Part shown: positions 10,017 through 17,264 of the stretch, in pieces | Numbering within the stretch: position 1 is the first letter of the stretch | How the letters are laid out: each line of letters begins with the position of its first letter | From: Owenweeksia sp. TMED14 | GTDB taxonomy: Bacteria > Bacteroidota > Bacteroidia > Flavobacteriales > Schleiferiaceae | DNA: 61,695 bases | Reading direction: 5' to 3' | NCBI GenBank assembly: GCA_949529985.1 | Contig: CATIRS010000022.1 | Location: 1 to 61,695 of the forward strand | Position numbers and translations under genes: made by a program | The notes under the pieces: model-generated | Seen by the model: the letters and a program-made list of their open reading frames with translations, nothing else | What the model was told of the DNA's origin: nothing | Databases searched by the model: none

Positions 10017-10262
10017 CTATCCATTACGAATTTTTGCAATTAAAATAATCAAAGCAAGAGCTAATGTGACTAGATTCGCTATTAACATAGGACCGTTTTT
10101 CATCATGGCCCCATAAACAAGCCAACATGAAATACCCAGAGTAAATAAAAAATACATAGATAGGCTTATCGATGAGGTGTCTCGAGTACGAATAACTTTA
10201 ATTGCCTGAGGTACAAATGAAAATGTAGTCAGAAAAGCCGCCAACCAACCTATGATCTCCAT
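10017..10262 (-). CDS. SemiSWEET-family sugar transporter (single PQ-loop repeat)
   Basis: A small 81-residue membrane protein with three predicted transmembrane helices: one from IIGWLAAFLTTFSFVPQA, a second in LSMYFLFTLGISCWLVYG and a third in PMLIANLVTLALALIILI. The proline-glutamine pair FVPQA and the conserved W/N positions match bacterial SemiSWEET proteins, which work as dimers and allow facilitated movement of small sugars. It lies seven bases downstream of the cyclophilin-FKBP gene on the same strand and is probably read with it. The substrate is unknown. Confidence 0.88.
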   Translation of the reverse strand: MEIIGWLAAFLTTFSFVPQAIKVIRTRDTSSISLSMYFLFTLGISCWLVYGAMMKNGPMLIANLVTLALALIILIAKIRNG

Positions 10263-10269
10263 ATTTAGC

Positions 10270-11202
10270 CTAAACCACTTTTACTAACTCCACATCAAAA
10301 ATGAGTGTTGCATTAGGAGGAATGACTCCACCAGCTCCTTGTGATCCATAACCTAAATCAGAAGGAATTACAAAACGAGCCTTACTGCCTTCCTTGAGTA
10401 GCATTATACCTTCATCCCATCCTGGAATCACACTACCTACGCCAATAGGAATATCAATAGGCTCTCCGCGGTCGATACTTGAATCGAATACTGTTCCGTC
10501 TGCAAGACTTCCTCGATAGTGGACTTTAACAGTTTGCCCTGAAGCTGGCATTGAACCTGTACCTTCTAAATCTATTCTATAGTATAAACCTGAATCTCTC
10601 CGAATCATTCCGTGAGTAAGAGATTTCATAGCTTCTTGCTGCGTCTCTTTGGCTGCATTTTCAACCTCTAATTGACTAGTCATCCCTTTTTCAAAAGAAA
10701 ATTGAGCATCAAAAGCTTCCGCATCAGCACCTATTGCAATAATTTCCACAGTATTAAGTTTGTCATTTTCAGCAATCAAATCAACAACATCCTGTCCCTC
10801 TGTAACCTTTCCGAAAACGGTATGCTTTCCATCTAGCCAACTGGTCTCAACATGTGTAATAAAAAACTGCGACCCATTTGTTCCGGGACCCGAATTTGCC
10901 ATTGATAAAACTCCAGGTTCAGAGTGCTTTAAGTCAGCCACAATTTCATCAGGAAAGCTATACCCTGGCCCACCTGTGCCTTTGCCTTGTGGACAGCCGC
11001 CTTGAATCATGAAATCAGGAATAACACGATGAAAAGAAAGACCATCATAATATTTATGCCCATCGGTAAATGCCGAATTCTTTTGAGAACCATTTGTCAA
11101 ACCAACGAAGTTCCCAACGGTCATGGGTGTTTTCTGATAGTGCAAACAAGCGGTAACGACACCTTTTGAAGTATTAAAACGAGCATACAAGCCGTCAGTC
11201 AT
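10270..11202 (-). CDS. Cyclophilin-FKBP fusion peptidyl-prolyl isomerase (cytoplasmic form)
   Basis: A 310-residue protein that joins two unrelated prolyl isomerase folds. Residues about 1-165 are a cyclophilin domain ([43 protein letters not shown]). Residues about 215-310 are an FKBP domain ([47 protein letters not shown]). There is no signal peptide or lipobox, so it should be cytoplasmic. Dual-family immunophilins of this kind have been reported from Flavobacterium and from Toxoplasma. A second fusion with the same domain order, but with a lipoprotein signal, lies just upstream on the same strand, which suggests duplication followed by relocation of one copy to the envelope. Confidence 0.93.
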   Translation of the reverse strand: MTDGLYARFNTSKGVVTACLHYQKTPMTVGNFVGLTNGSQKNSAFTDGHKYYDGLSFHRVIPDFMIQGGCPQGKGTGGPGYSFPDEIVADLKHSEPGVLSMANSGPGTNGSQFFITHVETSWLDGKHTVFGKVTEGQDVVDLIAENDKLNTVEIIAIGADAEAFDAQFSFEKGMTSQLEVENAAKETQQEAMKSLTHGMIRRDSGLYYRIDLEGTGSMPASGQTVKVHYRGSLADGTVFDSSIDRGEPIDIPIGVGSVIPGWDEGIMLLKEGSKARFVIPSDLGYGSQGAGGVIPPNATLIFDVELVKVV

Positions 11203-11267
11203 AATGATTTTTATTTAAAATGAATAAGAAGAAAAATAAGAGTTGTTTAGCAGAGGGCATTAGGTAA

Positions 11268-12452
11268 TTATTTGGCCTGGACTATATCTTCAATCCAAAC
11301 GTCAAAAACTAAAGAGCTATTGGGAGGGATAACATCACCAGCGCCATTTTCTCCATAGCCGAGGGCAGAGGGAATTAACAATTTAACATGTCCACCTTTT
11401 TTGAGACCAATCAAACCACGTTTCCATCCTTCAATAACTCGACCTGCTGGCCCGGCAGTTACTGGAAACGGGCCGTAAGGCTCTCGTTGAGGGTTATAAT
11501 TATTCATTTTCATTGCCACTTCTTTAATACTGCTATCAAATGGCTTTCCAGATGATAAATAACCCGCATAATGAACAAGGACTTGATCTCCTTCTTTAAT
11601 CGGTTCCCCTTTTCCAACCATTACATCAAAAACTTTTAACCCGTCAGCTAGCTCAAGAGCTTTGGCATTCCATAATTTATATTCCGGCTCATATAAATCT
11701 GAATCGACCATTCCTCCATCCATTAACCAAGGGAATTGCGTAGATCTCTCAAAACCCTTTTTGGCACTTTCTTTTTCATTTGATTCTTTTATTAGCTCAA
11801 TATCTTTTTTCATTGAAGCAAATACTCCAGGGGCATTAAAAACCTTTGCTTTTTTACCAACTCGAATAATTTCAATTGTCATTGTTATATCCTCATTTGG
11901 CACGTTAGATGAGCTTTTCTCAACTCCCGAGATCTGAATAATTTTCTCCAAACCATTGATCGTTTTACCAAAAACTGAATGTTTATTATCCAACCATCCC
12001 GTAGGCACTTCAGTAATGAAAAATTGAGAACCATTGGTATTTGGGCCACTATTAGCCATGGATAATATTCCAGGAACAGAATGCTTGAGGTCTGGATGAA
12101 ATTCGTCAGGAAAACTATAACCAGGACCACCCTGCCCAGTACCTTCGGGATCTCCACCTTGACACATGAATTGCGGTATGACGCGATGAAATTTAAGCCC
12201 GTCAAAAAACGGTCCACTCTTTGAAGAGCTCTCAGGGTGATTTCCTTCTGCGAGAGCAACAAAATTTGCTACTGTCATTGGAGCTTTTTCCATTTCTAAC
12301 TCAATAAGCAAATCTCCTTTAGTTGATTTTATTAAGGCGAAAAGACCATCTTGGAGTTTTACTTTTTCACCATTTACGACAACACCACTGGGCTTTGCCG
12401 CGCAAGACATTATAAAAATTGCTACTAGAGCAAGAGCTGAAAATCGTTTCAT
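11268..12452 (-). CDS. Cyclophilin-FKBP fusion peptidyl-prolyl isomerase, lipoprotein
   Basis: The same two-domain plan as the neighbouring gene, in 394 residues. A lipoprotein signal MKRFSALALVAIFIMSC comes first, then a cyclophilin domain ([43 protein letters not shown]), a linker of about 90 residues, and a C-terminal FKBP domain (VLVHYAGYLSSGKPFDSS, VIEGWKRGLIGLKKGG, IPPNSSLVFDVWIEDI). The start at 12452 is chosen over an upstream in-frame start at 12509 because the signal peptide begins there and the overlap with the next gene disappears. It probably folds periplasmic or outer-membrane proteins. The FKBP domain has an insert (NYNPQREPYGPFPV) not seen in the other copy. Confidence 0.92.
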   Translation of the reverse strand: MKRFSALALVAIFIMSCAAKPSGVVVNGEKVKLQDGLFALIKSTKGDLLIELEMEKAPMTVANFVALAEGNHPESSSKSGPFFDGLKFHRVIPQFMCQGGDPEGTGQGGPGYSFPDEFHPDLKHSVPGILSMANSGPNTNGSQFFITEVPTGWLDNKHSVFGKTINGLEKIIQISGVEKSSSNVPNEDITMTIEIIRVGKKAKVFNAPGVFASMKKDIELIKESNEKESAKKGFERSTQFPWLMDGGMVDSDLYEPEYKLWNAKALELADGLKVFDVMVGKGEPIKEGDQVLVHYAGYLSSGKPFDSSIKEVAMKMNNYNPQREPYGPFPVTAGPAGRVIEGWKRGLIGLKKGGHVKLLIPSALGYGENGAGDVIPPNSSLVFDVWIEDIVQAK

Positions 12453-12483
12453 AATTCTATAATTGAATAATTTAACATTTGAG

Positions 12484-13014
12484 TTATAAGATGCGAAGGT
12501 AATAAACAAGGGGTGTAAGAGGAGGTATTGTATTTAAATCTCCTGCGAGTCCGTGAGCAAGGTGGGCAGGAATTATTAATATCAGACTATCTCCACGTTT
12601 AGATCCCAAAGAAGCTTCCTGTACTCCCCAAATCATTTTATTATCTCGTAGAACAGTGAATTCTGAAAAAATTGATCGAGAGTATTCATATCCGTCGAGC
12701 CCAGTAATTCTTGAGTGTATGTTCGCTCGATCACCAGTATCCAAGACTACACCTTGACCCTGTTCAATTCGAGCAATCTGCATTCCAAGGCCATTATTTT
12801 GAAAAGAGAAATTTGTCGAATCAATAAATAATTGAATATCAATTCGTTCAGCCTCTAAAACAGCGCGATTTTGGGCAATCATTCTATCCCTTTTCTCTGA
12901 TGCACTGGGCTTTGTTTCTTGAGAAACTATTGTAGGACCTGAGCACGAGACAAATAAAACAGAAAGAAAAAAAGTCAACAACTTTTTTTGAAAGTGAAAG
13001 TTATATTTAGGCAT
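12484..13014 (-). CDS. gldI: FKBP-type lipoprotein, likely GldI
   Basis: A 176-residue lipoprotein with signal [24 protein letters not shown] and a divergent C-terminal FKBP domain (ANIHSRITGLDGYEYSRS, MIWGVQEASLGSKRGDSLILIIPAHLAHGL, IPPLTPLVYYLRIL). GldI is the FKBP lipoprotein required for gliding and T9SS function in Flavobacterium. Size, lipobox, domain and position next to an NrnA-like DHH gene and ndk all fit. Several FKBP active-site aromatic residues are not obvious, so catalytic activity is uncertain. Its start overlaps the end of the DHH gene by eight bases, and the lipoprotein cyclophilin-FKBP gene follows after 31 bases, giving a three-gene isomerase run. Confidence 0.7.
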   Translation of the reverse strand: MPKYNFHFQKKLLTFFLSVLFVSCSGPTIVSQETKPSASEKRDRMIAQNRAVLEAERIDIQLFIDSTNFSFQNNGLGMQIARIEQGQGVVLDTGDRANIHSRITGLDGYEYSRSIFSEFTVLRDNKMIWGVQEASLGSKRGDSLILIIPAHLAHGLAGDLNTIPPLTPLVYYLRIL

Positions 13015-14008
13015 TAATTAAGGTCTCATTAAAGGTTGATTTAAATCTATTAATTGTATCCTCCACACTCAAATCACTTGAGCCTCCAGAAGCATTCTTG
13101 TGACCACCTCCACTCCAATGGGAGCGAGAATATTTGTTGACATCGACATTGCCCTTACTTCTGAAAGACAACTTCACTTTTCCCGGACCGTCTTCTCGTA
13201 TAAAAACTGAAATGAGGACTCCCACAACTCCAAGACCCTGGTTAACAATACCTTCAGTGTCCCCAGAGACATAATTAAATTCATTTAGATCAGCTTTTCT
13301 AAGAAAAATAATTGCTGCAAACCCATCTTTTGAAATCTCAAGATTAGATAGCGCGCGACCCCATAAAAGAAGACGACTTTTAGGATTGCTATCGAATAAC
13401 CTGTCATGGATGACATGAGGAACCCCTCCCGCCTCTATCAATTTTCCAGCAATTTGCATAGTTCGATTTGAAGTTTTAGGAAACCTGAACGAACCGGTAT
13501 CTGTTATCAAACCAGTAAGAAGATTATCAGCACAAGCATGATCAATATTCCCACCGTCCTTTTCAATTAACTCATACACCATTTCACATGTGGAACTTTT
13601 TGAAGTCATTGAAAAAACAAAATCGTATGTGAGGTCAGGACCTTCATGATGATCAACAATAATTTTATGTCCTGAGAAATTCTCTATTAATAATGACATC
13701 TTCTCTCCTACTCGGCTTGACACATTGTAATCTAAAGAGAAAAGAACATCTGCAGTTTCAATTACAGCCTCACTATGCTCAGTACTAAGACTGTGAACAT
13801 GAACAAAGTCGGAAGAATAACCTAAACAGGCTTGAAGCGGTATCGATGGTAGGTTTGGAAAAACAACATCAACGTGATATCCCTGACCATGTAAATAATG
13901 CGCGAATCCTAGGGCACTACCTATAGCGTCGCCATCAGGATTCCAGTGGCTTGTTAAAACTATCCGCCTAGGTGTTTCTCTGAGAAATCTTAATATTTTA
14001 TCTATCAT
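13007..14008 (-). CDS. DHH-family phosphoesterase, NrnA-like (nanoRNase / pAp phosphatase)
   Basis: A 333-residue DHH/DHHA1 phosphoesterase. The N-terminal metal motifs are [27 protein letters not shown], the name-giving IIVDHHEG, and [11 protein letters not shown]. The C-terminal DHHA1 motif [14 protein letters not shown] is intact. Family members degrade very short RNA or c-di-nucleotide products and pAp. The ATG at 14008 (MIDKILRFL) is favoured over one 15 codons upstream, because the upstream one would sit within the palindrome at 14024-14052. It is divergent from ndk, with that palindrome between them, and overlaps the GldI-like gene by eight bases. Confidence 0.88.
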   Translation of the reverse strand: MIDKILRFLRETPRRIVLTSHWNPDGDAIGSALGFAHYLHGQGYHVDVVFPNLPSIPLQACLGYSSDFVHVHSLSTEHSEAVIETADVLFSLDYNVSSRVGEKMSLLIENFSGHKIIVDHHEGPDLTYDFVFSMTSKSSTCEMVYELIEKDGGNIDHACADNLLTGLITDTGSFRFPKTSNRTMQIAGKLIEAGGVPHVIHDRLFDSNPKSRLLLWGRALSNLEISKDGFAAIIFLRKADLNEFNYVSGDTEGIVNQGLGVVGVLISVFIREDGPGKVKLSFRSKGNVDVNKYSRSHWSGGGHKNASGGSSDLSVEDTINRFKSTFNETLINA

Positions 14009-14023
14009 TCTATAGTATTCAAC

Positions 14024-14052
14024 TGAGCGCAAATTTCGTAAATTTGCGCTCA
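14024..14052. promoter_or_regulatory. 13-bp perfect inverted repeat between nrnA-like gene and ndk
   Basis: The arms TGAGCGCAAATTT (14024-14036) and AAATTTGCGCTCA (14040-14052) are perfect reverse complements around the three-base centre CGT. The right arm contains a perfect -7 element for ndk and the left arm a one-mismatch version pointing at the DHH gene. It could be a shared operator, a pair of overlapping divergent promoters, or a hairpin. The sequence alone does not decide between these. Confidence 0.65.
14039..14046 (+). promoter_or_regulatory. -7 promoter element for ndk
   Basis: TAAATTTG is an exact match to the Bacteroidota -7 consensus TAnnTTTG. Transcription would be expected to start about six bases downstream, near 14052, giving a leader of roughly 25 bases before the ndk ATG at 14077. 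No clear -33 TTTG box was seen at the usual distance. Confidence 0.55.
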
Positions 14053-14076
14053 AAAACTAGAATTAAATATTTCAAT

Positions 14077-14490
14077 ATGAATCGCACCTTTACAATGATC
14101 AAGCCAGACGCCGTGGGAAATGGCCATATTGGCGCAATATTAGAAAAAATCAATGCCTCTGGATTTAACATTGTGGCAATGAAATTGACAAAACTCAGCA
14201 AAAGTGACGCTGAAAAGTTTTACCAAGTTCATTCAGAACGAAGTTTTTATGGAGATCTTGTAAATTACATGACAGAAGGTCCGATTGTGGCCGCTATTCT
14301 TCAAAAAACGAATGCAGTAGATGACTTTAGGGTTCTGATTGGCGCAACAAACCCTGCAGAAGCAGCTGAGGGAACGATTAGAAAACTATTTGCCACGTCA
14401 ATATCTGCCAATGCCGTTCACGGTTCAGATAGTGATGAAAATGCAAAAATAGAATCTAACTTTTTTTTTAAAAACGATGAAAGGTTTTAA
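14077..14490 (+). CDS. ndk: Nucleoside diphosphate kinase
   Basis: A 137-residue enzyme that transfers the gamma phosphate of ATP to nucleoside diphosphates through a phosphohistidine. The N terminus [19 protein letters not shown] carries K9, and the phosphorylated histidine is H115 in the ANAVHGSDS motif. Length matches the family (about 140). The ATG at 14077 fits the family N terminus, whereas an in-frame TTG 11 codons upstream lies inside the promoter palindrome. It is convergent with the DUF721/recF pair. The 59-base gap to the DUF721 gene contains half of a 25-base tandem duplication. Confidence 0.96.
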   Translation: MNRTFTMIKPDAVGNGHIGAILEKINASGFNIVAMKLTKLSKSDAEKFYQVHSERSFYGDLVNYMTEGPIVAAILQKTNAVDDFRVLIGATNPAEAAEGTIRKLFATSISANAVHGSDSDENAKIESNFFFKNDERF

Positions 14491-14522
14491 CCAACTAAAA
14501 AATAGAAAATGAGAGAGTTTTT

Positions 14523-14572
14523 TCTCAGTTTAAAACTAAGCTGTCAATCTCAGTTTAAAACTAAACTTTCAA
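14523..14572. repeat. 25-bp tandem duplication at the 3' end of the DUF721 gene
   Basis: Two adjacent 25-base units, 14523-14547 and 14548-14572, share TCTCAGTTTAAAACTAA and then TCAA, and differ at only two positions (gctg versus actt in between). The second unit encodes the last residues and stop codon of the DUF721 protein on the minus strand. The first unit is a copy beyond the stop that repeats SLVLN plus a stop codon. It looks like a small slippage or duplication event in the gap between convergent genes. Confidence 0.85.
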
Positions 14573-14843
14573 TTTGAGGTTCATCCTGCAATTTCTCATT
14601 TAAAGCATCAAGAAGACGTCTTTTTTGCATACTTAATTCGTGTCTCAATGAGTTTGATTCGCAAGTCACATATAAAGTTTGATCTTTAATTGAGAATTTG
14701 CGAACTTTTTGGTGTGCTTGCTCTCCAAGTATTTCCTTCCAGGCATTCTCCACTAAGGCTATCTTATATTCTTTTTTATTTTTAAATGGTTTCGTGAAAG
14801 TATTTAAAACTTCAGATAAAGATTTCAATTTAGGTATTGACAT
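14550..14843 (-). CDS. DUF721 (DciA-like) protein
   Basis: A 97-residue DUF721 protein: a helical N terminus (LKSLSEVLNTFTKPF), the conserved AWKEILGEQAHQKVRKFSIKDQTLYVTCESNSLRHELSMQKRRLLDALNEKL, and a short tail. The family includes DciA, the DnaB helicase loader of many bacteria lacking DnaC. Tight coupling to recF (the recF stop and this start share one base in TGATG) fits a role in replication or repair. Its last five codons and stop were copied in the adjacent tandem duplication. The DciA assignment is by family only. Confidence 0.85.
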   Translation of the reverse strand: MSIPKLKSLSEVLNTFTKPFKNKKEYKIALVENAWKEILGEQAHQKVRKFSIKDQTLYVTCESNSLRHELSMQKRRLLDALNEKLQDEPQIESLVLN

Positions 14844-15937
14844 CAGCTAGTTAAATCTATTACTTTGGCCTCTTCATTTACTGATTTAATCATGAGTTCC
14901 GTTCTCTCGGGATGGGTGTCCGTAATTAATATTTGGCCAAAATGATGCTCATTAACTAAACGAATCAACCCTTCCACTCGCAGCGAATCCAGCTTATCAA
15001 AGATATCATCTAAAAGTAAAATCGGCTTTACCCCAAGGGCCTTTTTTAGTAAATCAAAAACTGCCAACTTTAAGGCAACCACATAAGATTTCTGCTGGCC
15101 TTGCGAGCCGACTCTCTGAAGCTTTTCATTATGTAATTTAAAAACCAAGTCCTCTCTATGAATCCCTTTTGAAGTATATTGTAATACGCGATCTTTGTCG
15201 ATGTTTTCTTTCAACAAGAGGTCTAACGGCTTTTCATGTAAAGAGGATTTATATTCAATACCCACTATTTCGTGATCACCAGCCATGCAGGCATAGTGTT
15301 TTTTTAGTACTGGCTCAAAAGCTTCAACAAAAGAACGCCTTGCTGAATATATTATTTCGCTATTTATAGAAAGCTGTTCGTCGTATAGGACTATCATAGA
15401 TTCGTCAAACGTCCTGTTTGCTGCAAAATATTTCAACAAAGCATTTCTCTGAGACAAAGCACGATTATATGTCATTAAAGCTTCTAGATACTTCTTGTCT
15501 GTTTGAGCAATAGCCGAATTCATGAATTTACGCCTTGTATCGCTTCCATCAGTTATCAGATCACGATCATGAGGACTTATCATTACCACAGGGAATCGCC
15601 CTAGATGATCTGAAAGTTTAATGTATTCTGAATCATCTGTCTTGAAGACTTTTTTCTCGCCTTTTTTTAAACCACAATAAATAGGAGTTTCTATATCATT
15701 TGCTTCCATTTTTCCCTCAATGACAAAAAAAGGAGCATCAAATTGGATATTATGAAAATCTGAATTATGAAAATAGCTCTTTGTCATGCATAGAACATGA
15801 ACAGCATCGAGAACTGATGTCTTTCCAGCGCCATTTATACCAACGATAGCATTCAGTTTCGGTGAGAAAGAAAAATCAATTGAAGCGTGGTTTTTAAAAT
15901 GAACCAACCGTAATTCTTTTAATATCAAATCATGCAT
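14843..15937 (-). CDS. recF: DNA replication and repair protein RecF
   Basis: A 364-residue SMC-like ATPase that helps RecOR load RecA at gaps. The Walker A motif GINGAGKT is at residues 33-40, the signature region is LQRVGSQGQQKSYVVALKLAVF, and the Walker B motif is ILLLDDIFDKLDSLR. Length is standard. An exact -7 element (TACTTTTG) ends only four bases before the ATG at 15937, so the transcript may have almost no leader. It is translationally coupled to the DUF721 gene and divergent from the TPR/ribH operon. recR, which acts in the same pathway, is elsewhere in this window. Confidence 0.96.
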   Translation of the reverse strand: MHDLILKELRLVHFKNHASIDFSFSPKLNAIVGINGAGKTSVLDAVHVLCMTKSYFHNSDFHNIQFDAPFFVIEGKMEANDIETPIYCGLKKGEKKVFKTDDSEYIKLSDHLGRFPVVMISPHDRDLITDGSDTRRKFMNSAIAQTDKKYLEALMTYNRALSQRNALLKYFAANRTFDESMIVLYDEQLSINSEIIYSARRSFVEAFEPVLKKHYACMAGDHEIVGIEYKSSLHEKPLDLLLKENIDKDRVLQYTSKGIHREDLVFKLHNEKLQRVGSQGQQKSYVVALKLAVFDLLKKALGVKPILLLDDIFDKLDSLRVEGLIRLVNEHHFGQILITDTHPERTELMIKSVNEEAKVIDLTS

Positions 15938-15941
15938 CTGT

Positions 15942-15949
15942 CAAAAGTA
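15942..15949 (-). promoter_or_regulatory. -7 promoter element for recF-DUF721
   Basis: Read on the minus strand this is TACTTTTG, an exact match to TAnnTTTG. Only four bases separate its last G from the recF ATG, so the expected start of transcription falls at or beside the start codon. It lies 21 bases from the divergent TATCTTTG element for the TPR gene. Confidence 0.5.
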
Positions 15950-15970
15950 GCTCCAATCAACGGTTTTGGC

Positions 15971-15978
15971 TATCTTTG
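15971..15978 (+). promoter_or_regulatory. -7 promoter element for TPR-ribH operon
   Basis: TATCTTTG matches the -7 consensus exactly and is followed by CGG. With a start about six bases downstream, the leader to the ATG at 16016 would be about 32 bases. This placement supports the ATG at 16016 over an in-frame upstream start at 15932, which lies before the promoter. Confidence 0.6.
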
Positions 15979-16015
15979 CGGACCTTATTATTTAGATTTT
16001 GTACCGAAAGAAGTT

Positions 16016-16711
16016 ATGGCAAAAAAAAATGAATTCGATTTTATAGAAAATCCTGAAGCAGCTGTTGAAGCTGGATTAAGTAAGGCTGAAAGGTTCATAC
16101 AGAAAAATAAACAGACGATAATGACGGCTGGAATTGCTGTAGTTGCTATTGTTGCTTTGTTTTGGGCCTACAATCAATTTTATAGTATTCCAAACGAAGA
16201 AAAGGCTCAAGTTGCCATATATCCGGCTCAGCAGGCCTTTTCGAAAGATTCACTTAAACTAGCTTTGAACGGGAATGATGAAACTTCAGGGTTCCTTGAT
16301 ATTCTCGATGAATATGGCTCGTCTAAAGCAGCAAACCTCGCCAATTATTATGCAGGATTATGCTATTTAAATCTTGGGCAACCTGAAGATGCAATTCCTT
16401 ATTTAGATGCTTTTAAAGGAAACGATCCAGTTTTGAGCATTGTTGCAAAAGGAGCTATTGGAGATGCGTTTTCAGATTTAGGACAACCAGAGGAAGCAAT
16501 GGAGTACTATTTCAAAGCTGCCAATGGTGAAATTAACAACTTCCTTACGCCGATTTTTTTAAACAAAGCGGGCATAGCCGCAGAAATGGTTGAAGATTAT
16601 AAAATGGCTCTAAAAGCGTATTTGCGCCTAAAGTCTGATTTTCCTTTGTCCAATGAAGCGGAAGCTGCAGATGCACTCATAGCATATTGCCAAGCAAAAA
16701 TGAGTAATTAA
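16016..16711 (+). CDS. TPR protein with single membrane anchor (YfgM-like)
   Basis: A 231-residue protein. A cytoplasmic N terminus (MAKKNEFDFIENPEAAVEAGLSKAERFIQKNK) is followed by one transmembrane helix (TIMTAGIAVVAIVALFWAYNQF) and several TPR repeats (AANLANYYAGLCYLNLGQPEDAIPYLDAF, AKGAIGDAFSDLGQPEEAMEYYFKAA). This resembles YfgM-type proteins that sit at the periplasmic side of the membrane. The ATG at 16016 is chosen because it follows the -7 element and gives the expected N terminus. ribH begins directly after its stop codon, so the two are co-transcribed; this pairing near recF is common in Bacteroidota. Confidence 0.87.
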   Translation: MAKKNEFDFIENPEAAVEAGLSKAERFIQKNKQTIMTAGIAVVAIVALFWAYNQFYSIPNEEKAQVAIYPAQQAFSKDSLKLALNGNDETSGFLDILDEYGSSKAANLANYYAGLCYLNLGQPEDAIPYLDAFKGNDPVLSIVAKGAIGDAFSDLGQPEEAMEYYFKAANGEINNFLTPIFLNKAGIAAEMVEDYKMALKAYLRLKSDFPLSNEAEAADALIAYCQAKMSN

Positions 16712-17182
16712 ATGTCGACCAAGCAACGCGATGATTTTGATTTAGATGATATTCCATCATCAAAAGGAAAACGTTTTGCATTAGTGACCTCAGAATGGAA
16801 TCCGAAGATCACTAACCGTCTATGTGAAGGGGCTAAAAATATTTTATTAAAATCAGGAGTAGAATCTAACGACATCGAGGAATTTTATGTGCCAGGAAGT
16901 TTTGAATTAATACATGGTTGTAAGATAGTTGCGGAATCACTTGAATTTGATGCTATAATTTCTATTGGATCGATTATTCGTGGAGAAACGGCTCATTTTG
17001 AATTTGTATCCCAAGGAGTGACTCACGGAATTTCTCAATTAAATTCTTCCGGCAAAACACCGATAATTTTTTGTGTTTTAACAGATGATAGAATACAGCA
17101 ATCAATTGATCGTTCAGGCGGAAAATTAGGAAATAAGGGAGAAGAAGCTGCGGTTGCGGCAATCAAAATGTCAAATTTTTAG
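16712..17182 (+). CDS. ribH: 6,7-dimethyl-8-ribityllumazine synthase
   Basis: The penultimate enzyme of riboflavin synthesis, 156 residues. It condenses 5-amino-6-ribitylaminouracil with 3,4-dihydroxy-2-butanone 4-phosphate and usually forms 60-mer or decamer shells. Motifs present are FALVTSEWNPKIT, VPGSFELIHGCKIVAES, the phosphate and catalytic segment SIIRGETAHFEFVS with H95, and the C-terminal GNKGEEAAVAAIKM. An N-terminal extension of about 20 charged residues precedes the core. The start ATG immediately follows the stop of the TPR gene. No other rib gene and no FMN riboswitch is visible here. Confidence 0.96.
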   Translation: MSTKQRDDFDLDDIPSSKGKRFALVTSEWNPKITNRLCEGAKNILLKSGVESNDIEEFYVPGSFELIHGCKIVAESLEFDAIISIGSIIRGETAHFEFVSQGVTHGISQLNSSGKTPIIFCVLTDDRIQQSIDRSGGKLGNKGEEAAVAAIKMSNF

Positions 17183-17264
17183 GAGAAAAATAAGTAATTA
17201 AATACAATATACGGATAGAGGTATTTCTCAATTTATAAATTCCCTTTATTTTTATAATTTTCAA

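Noticed and set aside
14501-14530. A TGAGA...TCTCA pair around a T-run after ndk was considered as a terminator.
   Set aside because: The stem is only five base pairs and overlaps the tandem duplication, so support is too weak.
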